Below the pieces are notes generated by a model that saw nothing but the letters and a program-made list of their open reading frames with translations, made no database searches and was not told the origin of the DNA. Of a stretch of DNA of 64,000 nucleotides, positions 1-10,541 are shown in pieces; position 1 is the stretch's first letter, and each line of letters begins with the position of its first letter. The stretch lies in NCBI GenBank assembly GCA_003116975.1, contig BGKB01000225.1:1-64000 (forward strand). The letters run 5' to 3'. The position numbers and the translations under genes are program-made. The DNA comes from Aurantiochytrium sp. KH105 (Eukaryota > Sar > Bigyra > Thraustochytrida > Thraustochytriidae).

Positions 1-994
1 TCCAGCGAAATCGCGCATTTGCCGCTCTGGCATAGGTCTGTTACGCCTCGGCTACAATCTACTTGCGCGTGGCACTCGCAAGTGCGCCTGACCCATTCGC
101 TACCAGGAGAGTTTTTCATTGGAAACCGGCAACCGCGGAGGCGCGCCCGCGCCTCCTCTCCTCTCCTCCTCGCGCAGCGCCGCGCCGCGCTAGCAGGCAG
201 GCGGGCAGGCAGGCGGGTAAGCAGGCAGGCAGGCAAGCAGGCCGCGAGCCCCGCGCCGCGCGCCCCTGGAGGCGGCTGTGCCGCAGTGCCAGCTGCAGCA
301 GCGCGGTCGGTATCTTCGGAAGGGACGAAAAAGCATCGATCGATCGCGGCCTTCAGTGGTTCAAATCGGAGAAAAGAAAAAAACACCCAAAAAGCTTTCT
401 TTTTGAAACCTCGATTTGAACTTGAATGGACTGTGAATTTGAATTTGAATTTGAATTTGAACTCGAAACCTCGATTCAAACCGGGCAAAGAAAGAAAGAA
501 GGAAAAAAAGAAAGAAAGAAAGAAAGGCAAAGCTGAGGAAGGAAGGGAAGGAGAGGAGAGGAGAGAGAGGAAAGCAAGAAGGCAAAGCGGCAGAGCCCGG
601 TCGTCACGCAGGCGCGGGCAGGCAGCGCGCGCGGGCGGGCGGTCGCGAGCCCCGAGCCAGCCAGCCAGCAGCGGCGCGCGTCGGTCCCTCCCGCGGCGAG
701 CGGGCTGCGCGCGCGCGGGCGCAGGAGGAAGGGCAGGCAGGCGAGACGAGGCGGGCGAGCGTCAGCGGCTCCTCGCTCACATCCATCCCCTTCGTTCATC
801 CATCCTCTCAATCTATATCTTATCCGCCGCTCGCCGCGGGCTCGAGCGCGGCGTGAGGCGCTGCGCGGCGCGGCGCGGAGGAGGCAGCCGAGCGATACGC
901 GGGCCGAAGCGCGGCGAGCCGTGAGGCGACGTCCGAAACCCAGCGTCGGCCCCGTGCCCGACGACGGGAAGAGAAGAAGAACAAGAAAAAGGAG
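1..994. promoter_or_regulatory. 5' flank of the PPEF gene, simple-repeat rich
   Basis: No gene is supported here. The stretch holds AGGC/AAGC-type tetranucleotide repeats (about 188-243), a GAATTT hexanucleotide run (about 435-461), an AAAG-rich purine run (about 487-530) and AGCC repeats (about 657-673). The long ORFs on both strands consist of Arg/Ala/Ser-rich low-complexity sequence produced by these repeats and match no family. It is probably promoter plus 5' UTR of the downstream phosphatase gene. Confidence 0.5.
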
Positions 995-3900
995 ATGATG
1001 ATGTCTGACGCAGATGCCAGCGGGCAGCAGCAAGAGGGCCAGGACCAAAGCCAAGGCCCCGCTCCCGAACGCAGCTTCCAGGTGGGCGACCGGGTCGTCG
1101 CGCAGCGAAAGCTGGGCACGGTGCGTTTCTTTGGACCGACGGACTTTAAGCCCGGCAACTGGGTCGGTATCGAACTCGACGAGCCGACTGGCAAGAACAA
1201 CGGCACAGTCCAGGGCCGAACATATTTTCAAGCGGATGAAAACTGCGGCATCTTCGTGCCGGCCAAATACGTCGTACCGCACCAGCAGGACGAGATCGCC
1301 GCCGTCATGCTGCAGTGCAATCTGCGAAAAATGCTGGCCAAACGCAAGGTCAAGGCCCGTCAAGCCGCGCGCACGTGGAACATCCTTGACAACCATTACG
1401 AGGAGGTCGGCCTGCGCAAAGGACGCGCCGTGGAAAAGGCCACCAAGCGACTCAAGGCGAAAACCATCGTGCAGGAAAACCGCACGCAAATCTCAGACGC
1501 GATCGGAATGGAAGGCGTCAACGAGAACGAGAACAACGAGAAAGGCGACGGCGACGCCGCCATGGACACGTCTGGCGCCGCCGGCCCAGCGGAGTCGACG
1601 GCAGGGGCTGCCGACGGCGCCGAGAGCCTGAGCTCGGGCAGCGTCGATGAAGAAGATGAAGACGGTGATGATCTCTTCATGGGGGCCACCGTTGAGGAGC
1701 TGCAGCAGGCCGCCGCCGACGCGGTGGACGAGCTCCTCCCGGAAATGCTGTTTGCCATCAACGTCTCGCCAAGCTACACGGGTCCGAAACTGAACTTTCC
1801 GCTACGCCTCGAGCACATCCTTGAAATGCTCGACGCCTTCAAGCTCGACAAGGTCCTGCACTTCAAGTACTTTATGCTTCTCCTTCTATTTGGCAAGCGA
1901 CTGCTCGATGAGGAAAAGACAGTGCAGGACATTGACATTCCCGAGGGTGTCAAGCTGACCGTCGTTGGCGATACCCACGGCCAGCTCCAGGATCTCTTTA
2001 CCATCTTTACCATCAATGGCGTCCCCTCGGAAACGAACTGGTACCTCTTCAACGGCGATTTTGTAGATCGCGGACCTAAAGGCTGCGAGATCGTGGCCAC
2101 CATGCTTGCCTTTAAGATTCTCTATCCCAGGTGCGTCTTTTTGAACCGCGGCAACCACGAGGCGCGCGCCCAGAATGCCTGGATGGGCTTCGAGGAGGAG
2201 CTTCTCACAAAGTACGGCCATGACGTCGAGGCTGTCCTCATGGACCCCTCGACGCGACTCAGCCGCTCGCTGCGCCGCCCCAAGGCCCCTTCCAATGCCC
2301 CGCCTGGCTCGAACGCCTCCGAATCCTCGGACATGGAAACTGAGGAAAACGGCAACGCGACGGCGTCTGGCGCCAAGTCATCGGCCAACTCTGCTCGCCG
2401 GCCCAAAAAGAAAGTTCGCAGGAACTCGTTAGACCGCGCCACGGGCATGCGCGAAAAGATGAACATGTTTGGCCCTGGGGACCGACTCGCCTCCCTCAAG
2501 CTCTACATGCTTTGCCAGGCTACCTTTGATGCCCTGCCGCTCTGCGCGCTTATCCAGTCACGCGTCTTTGTTTGTCACGGAGGTCTGTTTCGGAACGAAG
2601 GCGTCAAGCTCGAGCACATTCGCGAAATCAACCGCAAGCGGGAACCTCCTCTCGAGGGAACCTCCTTTGAGGACCGCATCTACGAGGACCTTCTTTGGTC
2701 TGACCCCCGACCCACGGCAACATACCCGCGCCCATTGCGATACAAGCGGCCTTCGGATCGCGGCGCCGGCTGTGAGTTTGGTCCTCTCGTCACCAACAAG
2801 TTTTGTGCCACGAACCAGATTGCCCTCGTCGTGCGCTCGCACGAGTGCGTGCCCGAGGGTTTCGAAGTTTTACACAACGGCCGCCTGATCACCATCTTTA
2901 GTGCGAGTCGCTATTGTGGTACGCAAACGAACAAGGGTGCCTTTATCGCCTTTGGACCGGACCTGCAGCCAGAGATCCAGCAATTCTATGCTCACGCCAT
3001 CCAAAAGGGAACTTTTATGAGCGACGAGGAGCGCGAGGCAATGCTGGAGCGAGACGCCGTGAAAATGATCATCGAGAATATTTGCGACAAGCGAATCGAT
3101 CTCTACTGGTACTTTACGCAGAACGATACGGCGCACACGGGCCTTGTCACGCGCGTGGAGTGGGCTCACGGTCTGCAGTCGGTGCTGAACCTCGAAGTCC
3201 CCTTCCTGCATTACCAGTCGCAGCTTGCTGAGCTGGAGCCCAACGCAAAGATGATCAACTACACCAAGTTTCTTTCGCGCTGGCAAATCGGCGTCCGTCA
3301 GGAAGACTCGAGCTGGCAGGATGCCATCGTGCGACGTATCTGCGAAAAGCTGTACAGTATCGTTGGAGCAGATCTGGAGCGCGCATATCGCAAATTTGAT
3401 ATTAACAATGATGGCCGCGTGAGCTTTGACGAGTTCATGCGTACGTTGCGCTCCCTCAACCTCGGCCTTTCCGATCAGGAAATATTTGAGGTCATGCGCA
3501 TCATCGACAAGGACGACTCTGGAGCCATCGACTTCAACGAGTTTTCTTCTCGCTTCGAGGTCACTTTCAATGAGCTTGGAGACGGCGATGCCGCGGACGC
3601 AGGAGCTTCGGGCGCGGCCCCGCTCACCGCCGGGTCCGCCTCTGGGGCCACCGGGACGGGCGCTGCCGTTGTGGCTGCTGCAGCTGCCGAGACAGCTGCT
3701 GCCGATGGCGTCGCCGGCACACGCGGACCGGGTGGCACACGTTTGGCACGAACCCCGAGCATGTTCGAGATTGAGCAAATCACTGAGGCTGCCTTCCCGA
3801 ATCAGCCCAGCTCGCCTCGTAAGGCCAACAAGATGAAGCTTGATTGGATTAACATGGACAACTGGACCAAGGAGCATCTCAAGCTGATTGGTCAGGCTAT

Positions 3901-4639
3901 TTTCCAACGCACGGATTCGATTCGCGACGCCTTCAAGCGCTTCGATACAGAAGATAATGGGTACTTTACCATTGATCAGTGGGCTGATCGCCTCAAGTCT
4001 TGGCTCAATCTCGACCTCTCTCGACCGGACGCGGATAAACTCTTTAAAGCTATCGACACCAACGAATCGGGCCGTCTCTCAGCCATTGAATTTGTCGACG
4101 CCTTTCACGTGCGCGATCGCTCTTCATCGGCCAAGTCGTGGCAGCAGGGTGTGGTGCAGCAAATTGCCAATGCGCTCTACCAGAACCGCATCCACCTCAA
4201 GTCCGCGTTCCGCATGTTCGACGTGGATGGCAATGGTACCATTTCGGTTGAAGAATTTCAGTCTGGTATGGAGACAATCAATGAGTTGCTCGACAAACCT
4301 CTCTCCAAGACGGGTATCGAGGAATTGCGACGATCTCTCGATCGCAATGGCGACGGCATGATCGACTACCGTGAGTTTCTCGCTGGTCTGCATCTCGTGG
4401 ACAGCTCGGCCTCGCATCAGCTTTCACGTCGCGCATCTTCTTACATGGATCTCAATGATCCAATGTTTCAGCCGGCGGCACCTTCGGCAATGGCTTCTTC
4501 GGGAAGCAACGCCTCTTCGATCTCCTCTTCGTCGTCGTCCTCTTCCTCTTCCTCTGCGGCGTCGAGCGTAGTTTCCACGCCCGAGTCTGCTTCTGCCAAT
4601 GCGCAAGCTGATACCAGTATGGAGTTGGACACCGACTAG
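995..4639 (+). CDS. CAP-Gly / IQ / PPEF-type Ser/Thr phosphatase with six EF-hands
   Basis: A 1214-residue single-exon protein. Residues about 29-93 are a CAP-Gly domain (microtubule plus-end or tubulin-tail binding). Residues about 100-120 resemble a calmodulin-binding IQ motif. The phosphatase core runs from about 300 to 690 with all PPP metal and catalytic signatures: GDTHGQ (about 324), GDFVDRG, RGNHE, a VCHGG histidine and the late RSHE and SASRYC blocks. A basic/Ser-rich insert of about 90 residues lies inside the core. Six EF-hand loops follow (about 801, 837, 984, 1021, 1076, 1116: DINNDG, DKDDSG, DTEDNG, DTNESG, DVDGNG, DRNGDG), then a poly-Ser tail. PPEF/RdgC phosphatases normally carry an IQ motif and two or three EF-hands, so the doubled EF array and the CAP-Gly are extra. 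It should be a Ca2+-regulated phosphatase targeted to microtubules; the target is unknown. Three tandem ATGs open the ORF and the first is used. Confidence 0.95.
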   Translation: MMMSDADASGQQQEGQDQSQGPAPERSFQVGDRVVAQRKLGTVRFFGPTDFKPGNWVGIELDEPTGKNNGTVQGRTYFQADENCGIFVPAKYVVPHQQDEIAAVMLQCNLRKMLAKRKVKARQAARTWNILDNHYEEVGLRKGRAVEKATKRLKAKTIVQENRTQISDAIGMEGVNENENNEKGDGDAAMDTSGAAGPAESTAGAADGAESLSSGSVDEEDEDGDDLFMGATVEELQQAAADAVDELLPEMLFAINVSPSYTGPKLNFPLRLEHILEMLDAFKLDKVLHFKYFMLLLLFGKRLLDEEKTVQDIDIPEGVKLTVVGDTHGQLQDLFTIFTINGVPSETNWYLFNGDFVDRGPKGCEIVATMLAFKILYPRCVFLNRGNHEARAQNAWMGFEEELLTKYGHDVEAVLMDPSTRLSRSLRRPKAPSNAPPGSNASESSDMETEENGNATASGAKSSANSARRPKKKVRRNSLDRATGMREKMNMFGPGDRLASLKLYMLCQATFDALPLCALIQSRVFVCHGGLFRNEGVKLEHIREINRKREPPLEGTSFEDRIYEDLLWSDPRPTATYPRPLRYKRPSDRGAGCEFGPLVTNKFCATNQIALVVRSHECVPEGFEVLHNGRLITIFSASRYCGTQTNKGAFIAFGPDLQPEIQQFYAHAIQKGTFMSDEEREAMLERDAVKMIIENICDKRIDLYWYFTQNDTAHTGLVTRVEWAHGLQSVLNLEVPFLHYQSQLAELEPNAKMINYTKFLSRWQIGVRQEDSSWQDAIVRRICEKLYSIVGADLERAYRKFDINNDGRVSFDEFMRTLRSLNLGLSDQEIFEVMRIIDKDDSGAIDFNEFSSRFEVTFNELGDGDAADAGASGAAPLTAGSASGATGTGAAVVAAAAAETAAADGVAGTRGPGGTRLARTPSMFEIEQITEAAFPNQPSSPRKANKMKLDWINMDNWTKEHLKLIGQAIFQRTDSIRDAFKRFDTEDNGYFTIDQWADRLKSWLNLDLSRPDADKLFKAIDTNESGRLSAIEFVDAFHVRDRSSSAKSWQQGVVQQIANALYQNRIHLKSAFRMFDVDGNGTISVEEFQSGMETINELLDKPLSKTGIEELRRSLDRNGDGMIDYREFLAGLHLVDSSASHQLSRRASSYMDLNDPMFQPAAPSAMASSGSNASSISSSSSSSSSSSAASSVVSTPESASANAQADTSMELDTD

Positions 4640-4792
4640 ACTGTGGCAGGATATCATTTTTTTTTAACATAATGGTTCTGCTTCTGGCCTTTTCGAGCAG
4701 AGCAGTTTTGGCTGCCTGCTGAACGCTTGATGTTGTTCCTTCTCTCCTACTTTCTTCCCTTTCTTCATTTCTCCATTATCACCGGCGACATC

Positions 4793-4824
<32 letters not shown>

Positions 4825-5072
4825 AATCTCTGCTTATCAACTTTACCAATCACTGATTCATCCATGCATTGATCGAAGGAAACCGCTGGTTCTGCCTGTT
4901 CGTCTTTTTTTCTTTCTTTCCATTTATTTTTAGAGAGTTCAGTTTCGCCGCCCATCCGCGCTCGCTGGGGACGACGCAGCAGAGGCACACGAACGAAAAC
5001 GGAGCAATAATATCTTCGCGAAAGGAGTCAGTTGAAAGCAGAAAAGAAGAACAAAATGGAGAAGAATGAAAA
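4640..5072. other. Convergent intergenic region with CAT repeat
   Basis: This holds the facing 3' ends of the phosphatase gene (+) and the dynein light chain gene (-). A perfect (CAT)n run of about ten units lies at 4795-4824. It creates the Asp- and Ile-rich ORFs on both strands, which I do not accept as genes. Confidence 0.6.
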
Positions 5073-6012
5073 TTACTTTTTAGGAGCAGACAGCAGGCTT
5101 TCGAGATTCTTCTTGAGTTGCTCATTGGTCTCCTTGAGAAAGTCTACCTCCTCACGGTGCTTTGCCTCTTCCTCTTCCTTGCGTGCCTGCGACGTCTGCT
5201 CAATTTCGTCGCACTTGTTCTTGAGCTCGTCCACCTGCTGGTCGAGATCCTTCTTCTCGGAGCGAAGATGCTTGATGCGAGCTTCGAGCTCAGCTTTGCG
5301 CTGCTCTGCCATAAGGGCCTTGCGCATGCCAAAGGCAATGCTTGATTCGTACAGTGTCTGGTACGCCGCAATCGTCATTCGGATCTCATCGCGCACTCTC
5401 AACAAAAGCAGACCTCGCTCAGCACAATTGATAGTTACCTGACGAATGAGTTCGTCAAAACACTGCGCGTAGAGCTCCTCGCGGATGGGACAAATACCTG
5501 TCTCGCGAGCCTGCCTCTGCTGCAGCTTCTGGTCAAGCTGTTCCTGCAAATTCACCACGTCGAGCCGTGTCGCAGGGGTGCTTGAGACGTACTGCACCCA
5601 GAGCTGCCCATTTTTGGTCCATTCCCTGCGTTCGTGAGCAAACATTCCAATGAATTGATCCAATCAACCAATCGCGTTAGCATTCGATTTCTTCGTAAAG
5701 ATCCTTTCAAGTTCGCGTGCGTGCGTGCGTGCGCGTATGCTTTTGCCATCAACTTCGTTCAATCAAGAGAACTGGTGGAGAATGATTGAATGAATGATGT
5801 GCCGGCGCGCATGAGACTTTGACTTACTTTGGTGGCAAAATAGAGTTGAGAATGTCTTCTGTTTGCGTGAGCTCCTTGCCGCCAATTTCTACGGGCGGAA
5901 GCTTTTTCCCTGCATTCTTGCGCTCGCTCCCCTTGTCCTTGGTGGTGCTCACCAAGACGGGGTTGTTGTATCGCACGAGGCTAGCGTGCGTGCCGCCTGC
6001 CGGGTTACTCAT
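5073..6012 (-). CDS. DNALI1: Axonemal inner-arm dynein light chain p28 (DNALI1-like), two exons
   Basis: The coding sequence joins 6012..5828 and 5625..5073 on the minus strand (245 aa). Exon 1 holds the variable N-terminus and ends in ILNSILPPK; exon 2 continues in phase with EWTKNGQLWVQYVSSTPATR. The core blocks LQEQLDQKLQQRQARETGIC, CFDELIRQVTINCAERGLLL and VRDEIRMTIAAYQTLYE are near-invariant in the p28 family. The C-terminal third is a charged coiled coil ending in APKK. The intron (5827..5626, 202 nt) has GTAAGT and CAG borders and contains a short GTGC repeat. p28 binds monomeric inner-arm dynein heavy chains in motile axonemes, so the organism makes flagella. The gene is divergent from an unrecognised protein starting at 6602. 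Confidence 0.97.
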
Positions 6013-6601
6013 GGTGCTTTTGCACTTTCGCCTCTCCTCGTTGCGGAGAAAACAAACAGGCTAGCTCTCCACCTCCTCCTCGTTCCCGTGCGGGAAGGCT
6101 TCGAGGCCCAATGCCGCCGCGTCTGACTGATCTCTACGAGCGTGCAGACTAGCCGCAGCCGACGCAGTCTTGCTCTGCAGGCCCGCTCGGCGGTCGGCGA
6201 ACTTTTGGCGCCAATATTCTCCTCCTTATTCTTCTTCACCCCCTCTTCCTCATCCTCCTTTCGTCTCCTCCTCCTCTTTTCCCCCATTCTTCTTCTTGCT
6301 TTTCTTCTTGCATGCACAGTTTGTGTCTCCGTAAGCAACGGCATGCGTTTGCGCGGTGTCTTGTTTTCTCAATGTTATTTTATGATTGCGTGCGAACATC
6401 AGCAGACACGAAAACGCCCCAAACGGCTCTATTCATTCATTTCTTTTTTGTTGCATTGGGTGTGCACTTCGATTTTTGCAGAATCTATCCCGAAGAGAAG
6501 ATTATTGAATTGCTCACAACGAAGCGGTCAGTCAAGAAGAATTGTTTAGTTTATTTATTTGCCTTGCGCAAATCCACACTGCCTCGTCGCGCGATCGCGC
6601 G
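6013..6601. promoter_or_regulatory. Divergent promoter region between p28 and an unknown gene
   Basis: 589 bp separate the two divergent start codons. The sequence has C/T-rich blocks (about 6195-6310) and an AT-richer half next to the unknown gene. I see no defined motif. Head-to-head spacing of this size could allow shared control of the two genes. Confidence 0.4.
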
Positions 6602-7735
6602 ATGGAGGCGCGAGCTGGACGCCAGGGAAAGGAGCGCAGCGGCAGGAGGCGAAGGTCAACGAGACCAATCGTAGCTCCTTCGCCAGAAACCTTGGCGAAC
6701 AGCACCCACAAGACATACAGATACCGAGAACGCGGAACTCGGCATCATTTTGCCAATGATGAAAAGGGAGACGTCTTGCACGAGCTGCGTCGTGTATCGC
6801 ACGATGCGGACACGCGCGTACGCCAACGACCGCAGAGCGCACGAAGAGTTGAGATGACGAGCGCTCGTGCTACAAATTTTACCACGAATGGTTCATCCTT
6901 GCGTAGACCGCAGAGCGCTCTTCCTGGTGCCCGGTCATTTACGCGGCCAGGTGGCCCATCCTTGACACGCGATAGGCAAGAGAAGCCATCGGCCCCTAGA
7001 CGGCCGTCGTCCACACAACAGCGAGCCTCTTATTCGAATTGGCACCGCGGCTTTGAGGCGGACCTGAGCAAATTTGCTTCTGTGGCACTTCTCTGCCGTC
7101 TCAAGTTCGACCAAGCGAAGGTGATTTCCGGCGCGTGGACTGGCGAACCTGTTCGCCTTCGCACCGCGATGGCCCTGACGTGCATGGAGCGTCTTGCGGA
7201 CTCACTTCCCAATGAGCAACGGGATCTCATGGCAGAGCTCGTGGACGAGGTCATGCGCAGTGTGTTTTATGACATTGCCAGACGGGACGTGGAACAAGAG
7301 CCCGTCACGGGCGCGGATGTGCTGGACACTGACGCGTATCAGACATTTTTCGACCGATGCAAGGTGCTCTCCCGGGAAGTAAACACTTTACGCGCACAGA
7401 TCTCTCAAATGCAGCAGGAACTCAAGCACTCCTCTAGAAGACCGCGACCAATGGTTTCGCGAAGTGCTGTGCAAGGGGAAGGTTCCAGCGCGGCAAACTG
7501 GGACGGGCGAACGGAAGATGAACCTGTGGATGTGGCAGAGCGCGCCGAGAATATCTCTTTCGAATTTGCCAGTCTTGACGGGAATACCCAGCGCCATCTC
7601 ATTACCGATTTGGTGCTGGAGATGGCAGACAGACCTACGCTGGCCACGGCGCTGACGGTTGTGAATGGTATGGATGCAAGTGATCGAGCAGAATTGCTTG
7701 AAGTTCTGCGCTCGAACGCTTCGGACGCTTTGTAG
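6602..7735 (+). CDS. Uncharacterised protein, divergent neighbour of axonemal p28
   Basis: A 377-residue protein from ATG 6602 (the ORF extends 60 nt upstream without changing the picture). I recognise no family. The first 150 residues are basic, Arg/Ser/Pro-rich and probably disordered; two copies of RPQSA (RQRPQSARR and RRPQSALPG) are visible. A folded, mostly helical domain starts near WHRGFEADLSKFASVALLCR (about residue 148) and runs to about 260. A short coiled coil (LSREVNTLRAQISQMQQELK, about 259-278) follows, then a linker and a final helical segment. The head-to-head arrangement with an axonemal dynein subunit makes a flagellar role a reasonable guess, but only context supports it. 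Stop TAG lies at 7733-7735. Confidence 0.75.
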   Translation: MEARAGRQGKERSGRRRRSTRPIVAPSPETLANSTHKTYRYRERGTRHHFANDEKGDVLHELRRVSHDADTRVRQRPQSARRVEMTSARATNFTTNGSSLRRPQSALPGARSFTRPGGPSLTRDRQEKPSAPRRPSSTQQRASYSNWHRGFEADLSKFASVALLCRLKFDQAKVISGAWTGEPVRLRTAMALTCMERLADSLPNEQRDLMAELVDEVMRSVFYDIARRDVEQEPVTGADVLDTDAYQTFFDRCKVLSREVNTLRAQISQMQQELKHSSRRPRPMVSRSAVQGEGSSAANWDGRTEDEPVDVAERAENISFEFASLDGNTQRHLITDLVLEMADRPTLATALTVVNGMDASDRAELLEVLRSNASDAL

Positions 7736-8149
7736 TATGTGTGTATGGAACAAAAGAAAGAATGAATGGATGACGACTACATGATGGCAGAGTATTCGTG
7801 TTGAACCGCGCTGGCTCGTTCGCAGGCCGGAGAAAAAGTCTCCATCGTGAACATGTTTCCAAACCTTGCGTTATCATTTTCCAAGCCTCCCTTTGGCAAT
7901 TGGTTGATGCTTGATTTCAACTTATGCTCTGGACGGAACGTTCGACTGATAATTTCCCCGCGGCCATCAGCGTCATTGGCACGTTGTTTTGATAAAATGC
8001 CGTGCGTTGAAAATCCCGATCAACTTAAAGCATACCGGTGACATTTTGAGACGGAATGGCATTTAGTTCCACAATAAACAGTGAACGCACGAATCATACT
8101 CAAAGACATAGCAAATAATGAAATCTTATAGTTTGAGGCCTCTGGTTCA
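7736..8149. other. Convergent intergenic region
   Basis: 414 bp between the facing 3' ends of the unknown gene (+) and the K+ channel gene (-). The sequence is AT-richer than the genes. I see no RNA gene, repeat or ORF worth calling. Confidence 0.5.
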
Positions 8150-10492
8150 CTAGCTTTGTTGCTGCGGCTGCGAGCTGTTATTGCTGGTGCTGGCCTTTTT
8201 GATGCGAAGAATGCGGTCGGAGTCATCCTCAACCTGGCGACGAAAGTCGCCGCTCGAGTAGGTGTTGACGAGACGGCCGGGTGCACTTTGCTGATTCTGC
8301 AGCCCGAGAATTGACCGTGCCCAGCGCGCGAGGCGGATGTTGATGACGCGCCAGCGGCCGACAGAATGCCAGACTTCTGGATGGAGACGAAAAAGCGCGC
8401 GAATAGCCTTGCGCGGGACAAAAAGGACCTCGGAAAAGGTCCAAAAGGCAATGGTGACAATCGGTGGCACCTCGGGTGCGTCCTTGGGAAAGAGCACGTA
8501 GTCGTCCATGATTGTTCCTCCGCCCGCAAGGATGCGCATGCTTCGTGTGCGGATCGAATTGGCCTCGCAAACTGCTAGTACGCCCTCGCGGACGATAAAG
8601 ACGCCACGCTTGGTCGCATCCACGTTCCGCTCCAGGTACATGATCTCACCCGTGTCATATTGATGAATTTCACAGAGCGATGCCACGCCTCCAATGGTGT
8701 GCAGATCAATGGCAAAGTGGCGAAAGTAGCTCACGGTGAGGAGATCCTTGCGCACGAGAGCGAGGCAAAGACGATTGCGCAGACGTGGCGGCACCATCGA
8801 TAGCACCGACGCCATTTCCGTGAGCTTAGTGCCGTCAGACTTGCCGCTGGATGCAATCATTTGCTTGTGCAAAAATTGGCGCGCATTGGTTGCGAGATGA
8901 GGATCGTCGAAAGGCAGCGGCTCCTCGTCGTCCTCAACACGCTGAAAGTAACGAGAAAGACGGTTGATTTGCCCGATGCGAGCCTGGAACTCCTTGGTGT
9001 GCTCTTGCATTTCTTCAAGGGTAGAAATCACGACTCCCAGGAAGAACGACCACATGAGGCCAGCGAAAAACATGAACACGGTTGTATACCAGTACTCGGC
9101 AAGCGTGTGCGGCGTCAAATCTCCGTATCCAACCGAGGAGATGGTGGTGATGGCCCAATAGAGACTCAGTGTATAGCGTCCCATGGCGGCATTGATGCCA
9201 TTACCGACGACGTCGACGAGGCCTCCATTGTTGACGTAGGTTTGGAGCCAGTTCGGCTTTGAGTCATCGAGCACGTCCTGTTCGCGGAAGCTTCCTGCTT
9301 CGACGAGCGCCACAAAGCAGTACATGCAGCCTCCCCAATGAGCAAAGAGGAGAAAGATGGACATGACAAAGATGAGGTGAAGAGCAGGTTGCTGCATTCG
9401 CATGCGCAGGTGTAAGAGACGGCTGTTGGTCTGGACGATGCGGTAGGCCCGGTTCAGACGAAAGATGCGGAGAATGTTGACAAAGGCCATGACGTTGATG
9501 CCACCGCCAATGTTGGTGTCCACAAAACGATAAATAATGTCGACGGGCAAACAGGCCAAGACATCGATGAAGAACCATCCACGCAGGTAATGAAGCTGAA
9601 TTCGCTTGCGACTGATCACGGGACGACCCTGGGCATCAAAGTAGACGCGGTAAAAGTTGAGGGCCACGTCGATGATGAAGATGATGTTGATGAAGGTAAA
9701 GACCAGAAAAGCCCAACCCCGCTGGTACACGAGCTGGCCGTCGGAGATGCCAATCTGGAAAGGGACGTAGATGACGCAAAACAGAATGAGGATAAGGATG
9801 AGGAGATCCCAGGCAAGAATCCAGTCGCTATTGGGGAAAATGACGCGGCCCGCGACGCCATCGAAGCGTTCGCGGACTTCCTGCCTGAACTCTTCGAGCT
9901 GTGATGAGGTCTCTGAGACCTTTGTCAGCGTGGACTGGCTGTCGTCGTCGATGTCAACACGATAGTCGAGCTGAGGCATTGCAAAGCCTTGGAGGGTGTT
10001 CTCGCTGCTGTTGATCATGCCGGGTGAAATGACGTCTGATTTGGAGTAAACCGGGGACTCTTCTTCAATAGCCAACGACGTTTCATTGTCATCATTCAAG
10101 GCGGCTTCTCGATCTAAATATTGTGTGCTATAGGCCTTTGGCATTTCACGACGATTCCTCTCGGCTTGTTCTTGCGGCTCGGGGTCCTCTTCTTGCTCTT
10201 CGTTTTCGTCTTGGCCCCTTTCACGGCGCTGGCGACGTACGGCCTCCCCTCCGTGCTCTCTTGCATCAGGATGGGATCCAGCGGGGATTGTCTCCATGGG
10301 ATCTTCTCCGTCGTTGAGTTTGTCTGTCGCGTGATCACGCTCCTGCATTTCCTTGTCCTTGAAGCCGGCCTCTTCTTCATCGTCCTCGTCTTTTCGGAGC
10401 AGGGCGTCTTCTGCGGCGCTCAGCGATGAGCTTGGCTGCTTGTCCGGCTGTTGTTGCTGTTCTGACTGCTTTGGTTGCGAGCTATCCTTCTT

Positions 10493-10541
<49 letters not shown>

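Noticed and set aside
476..1489. 337-codon minus-strand ORF overlapping the PPEF start
   Set aside because: It is antisense to the CAP-Gly region plus repeat-derived sequence, with no family match and no ATG context.
2870..3907. 345-codon minus-strand ORF inside the phosphatase gene
   Set aside because: It is a GC-driven shadow of a strongly conserved plus-strand gene.
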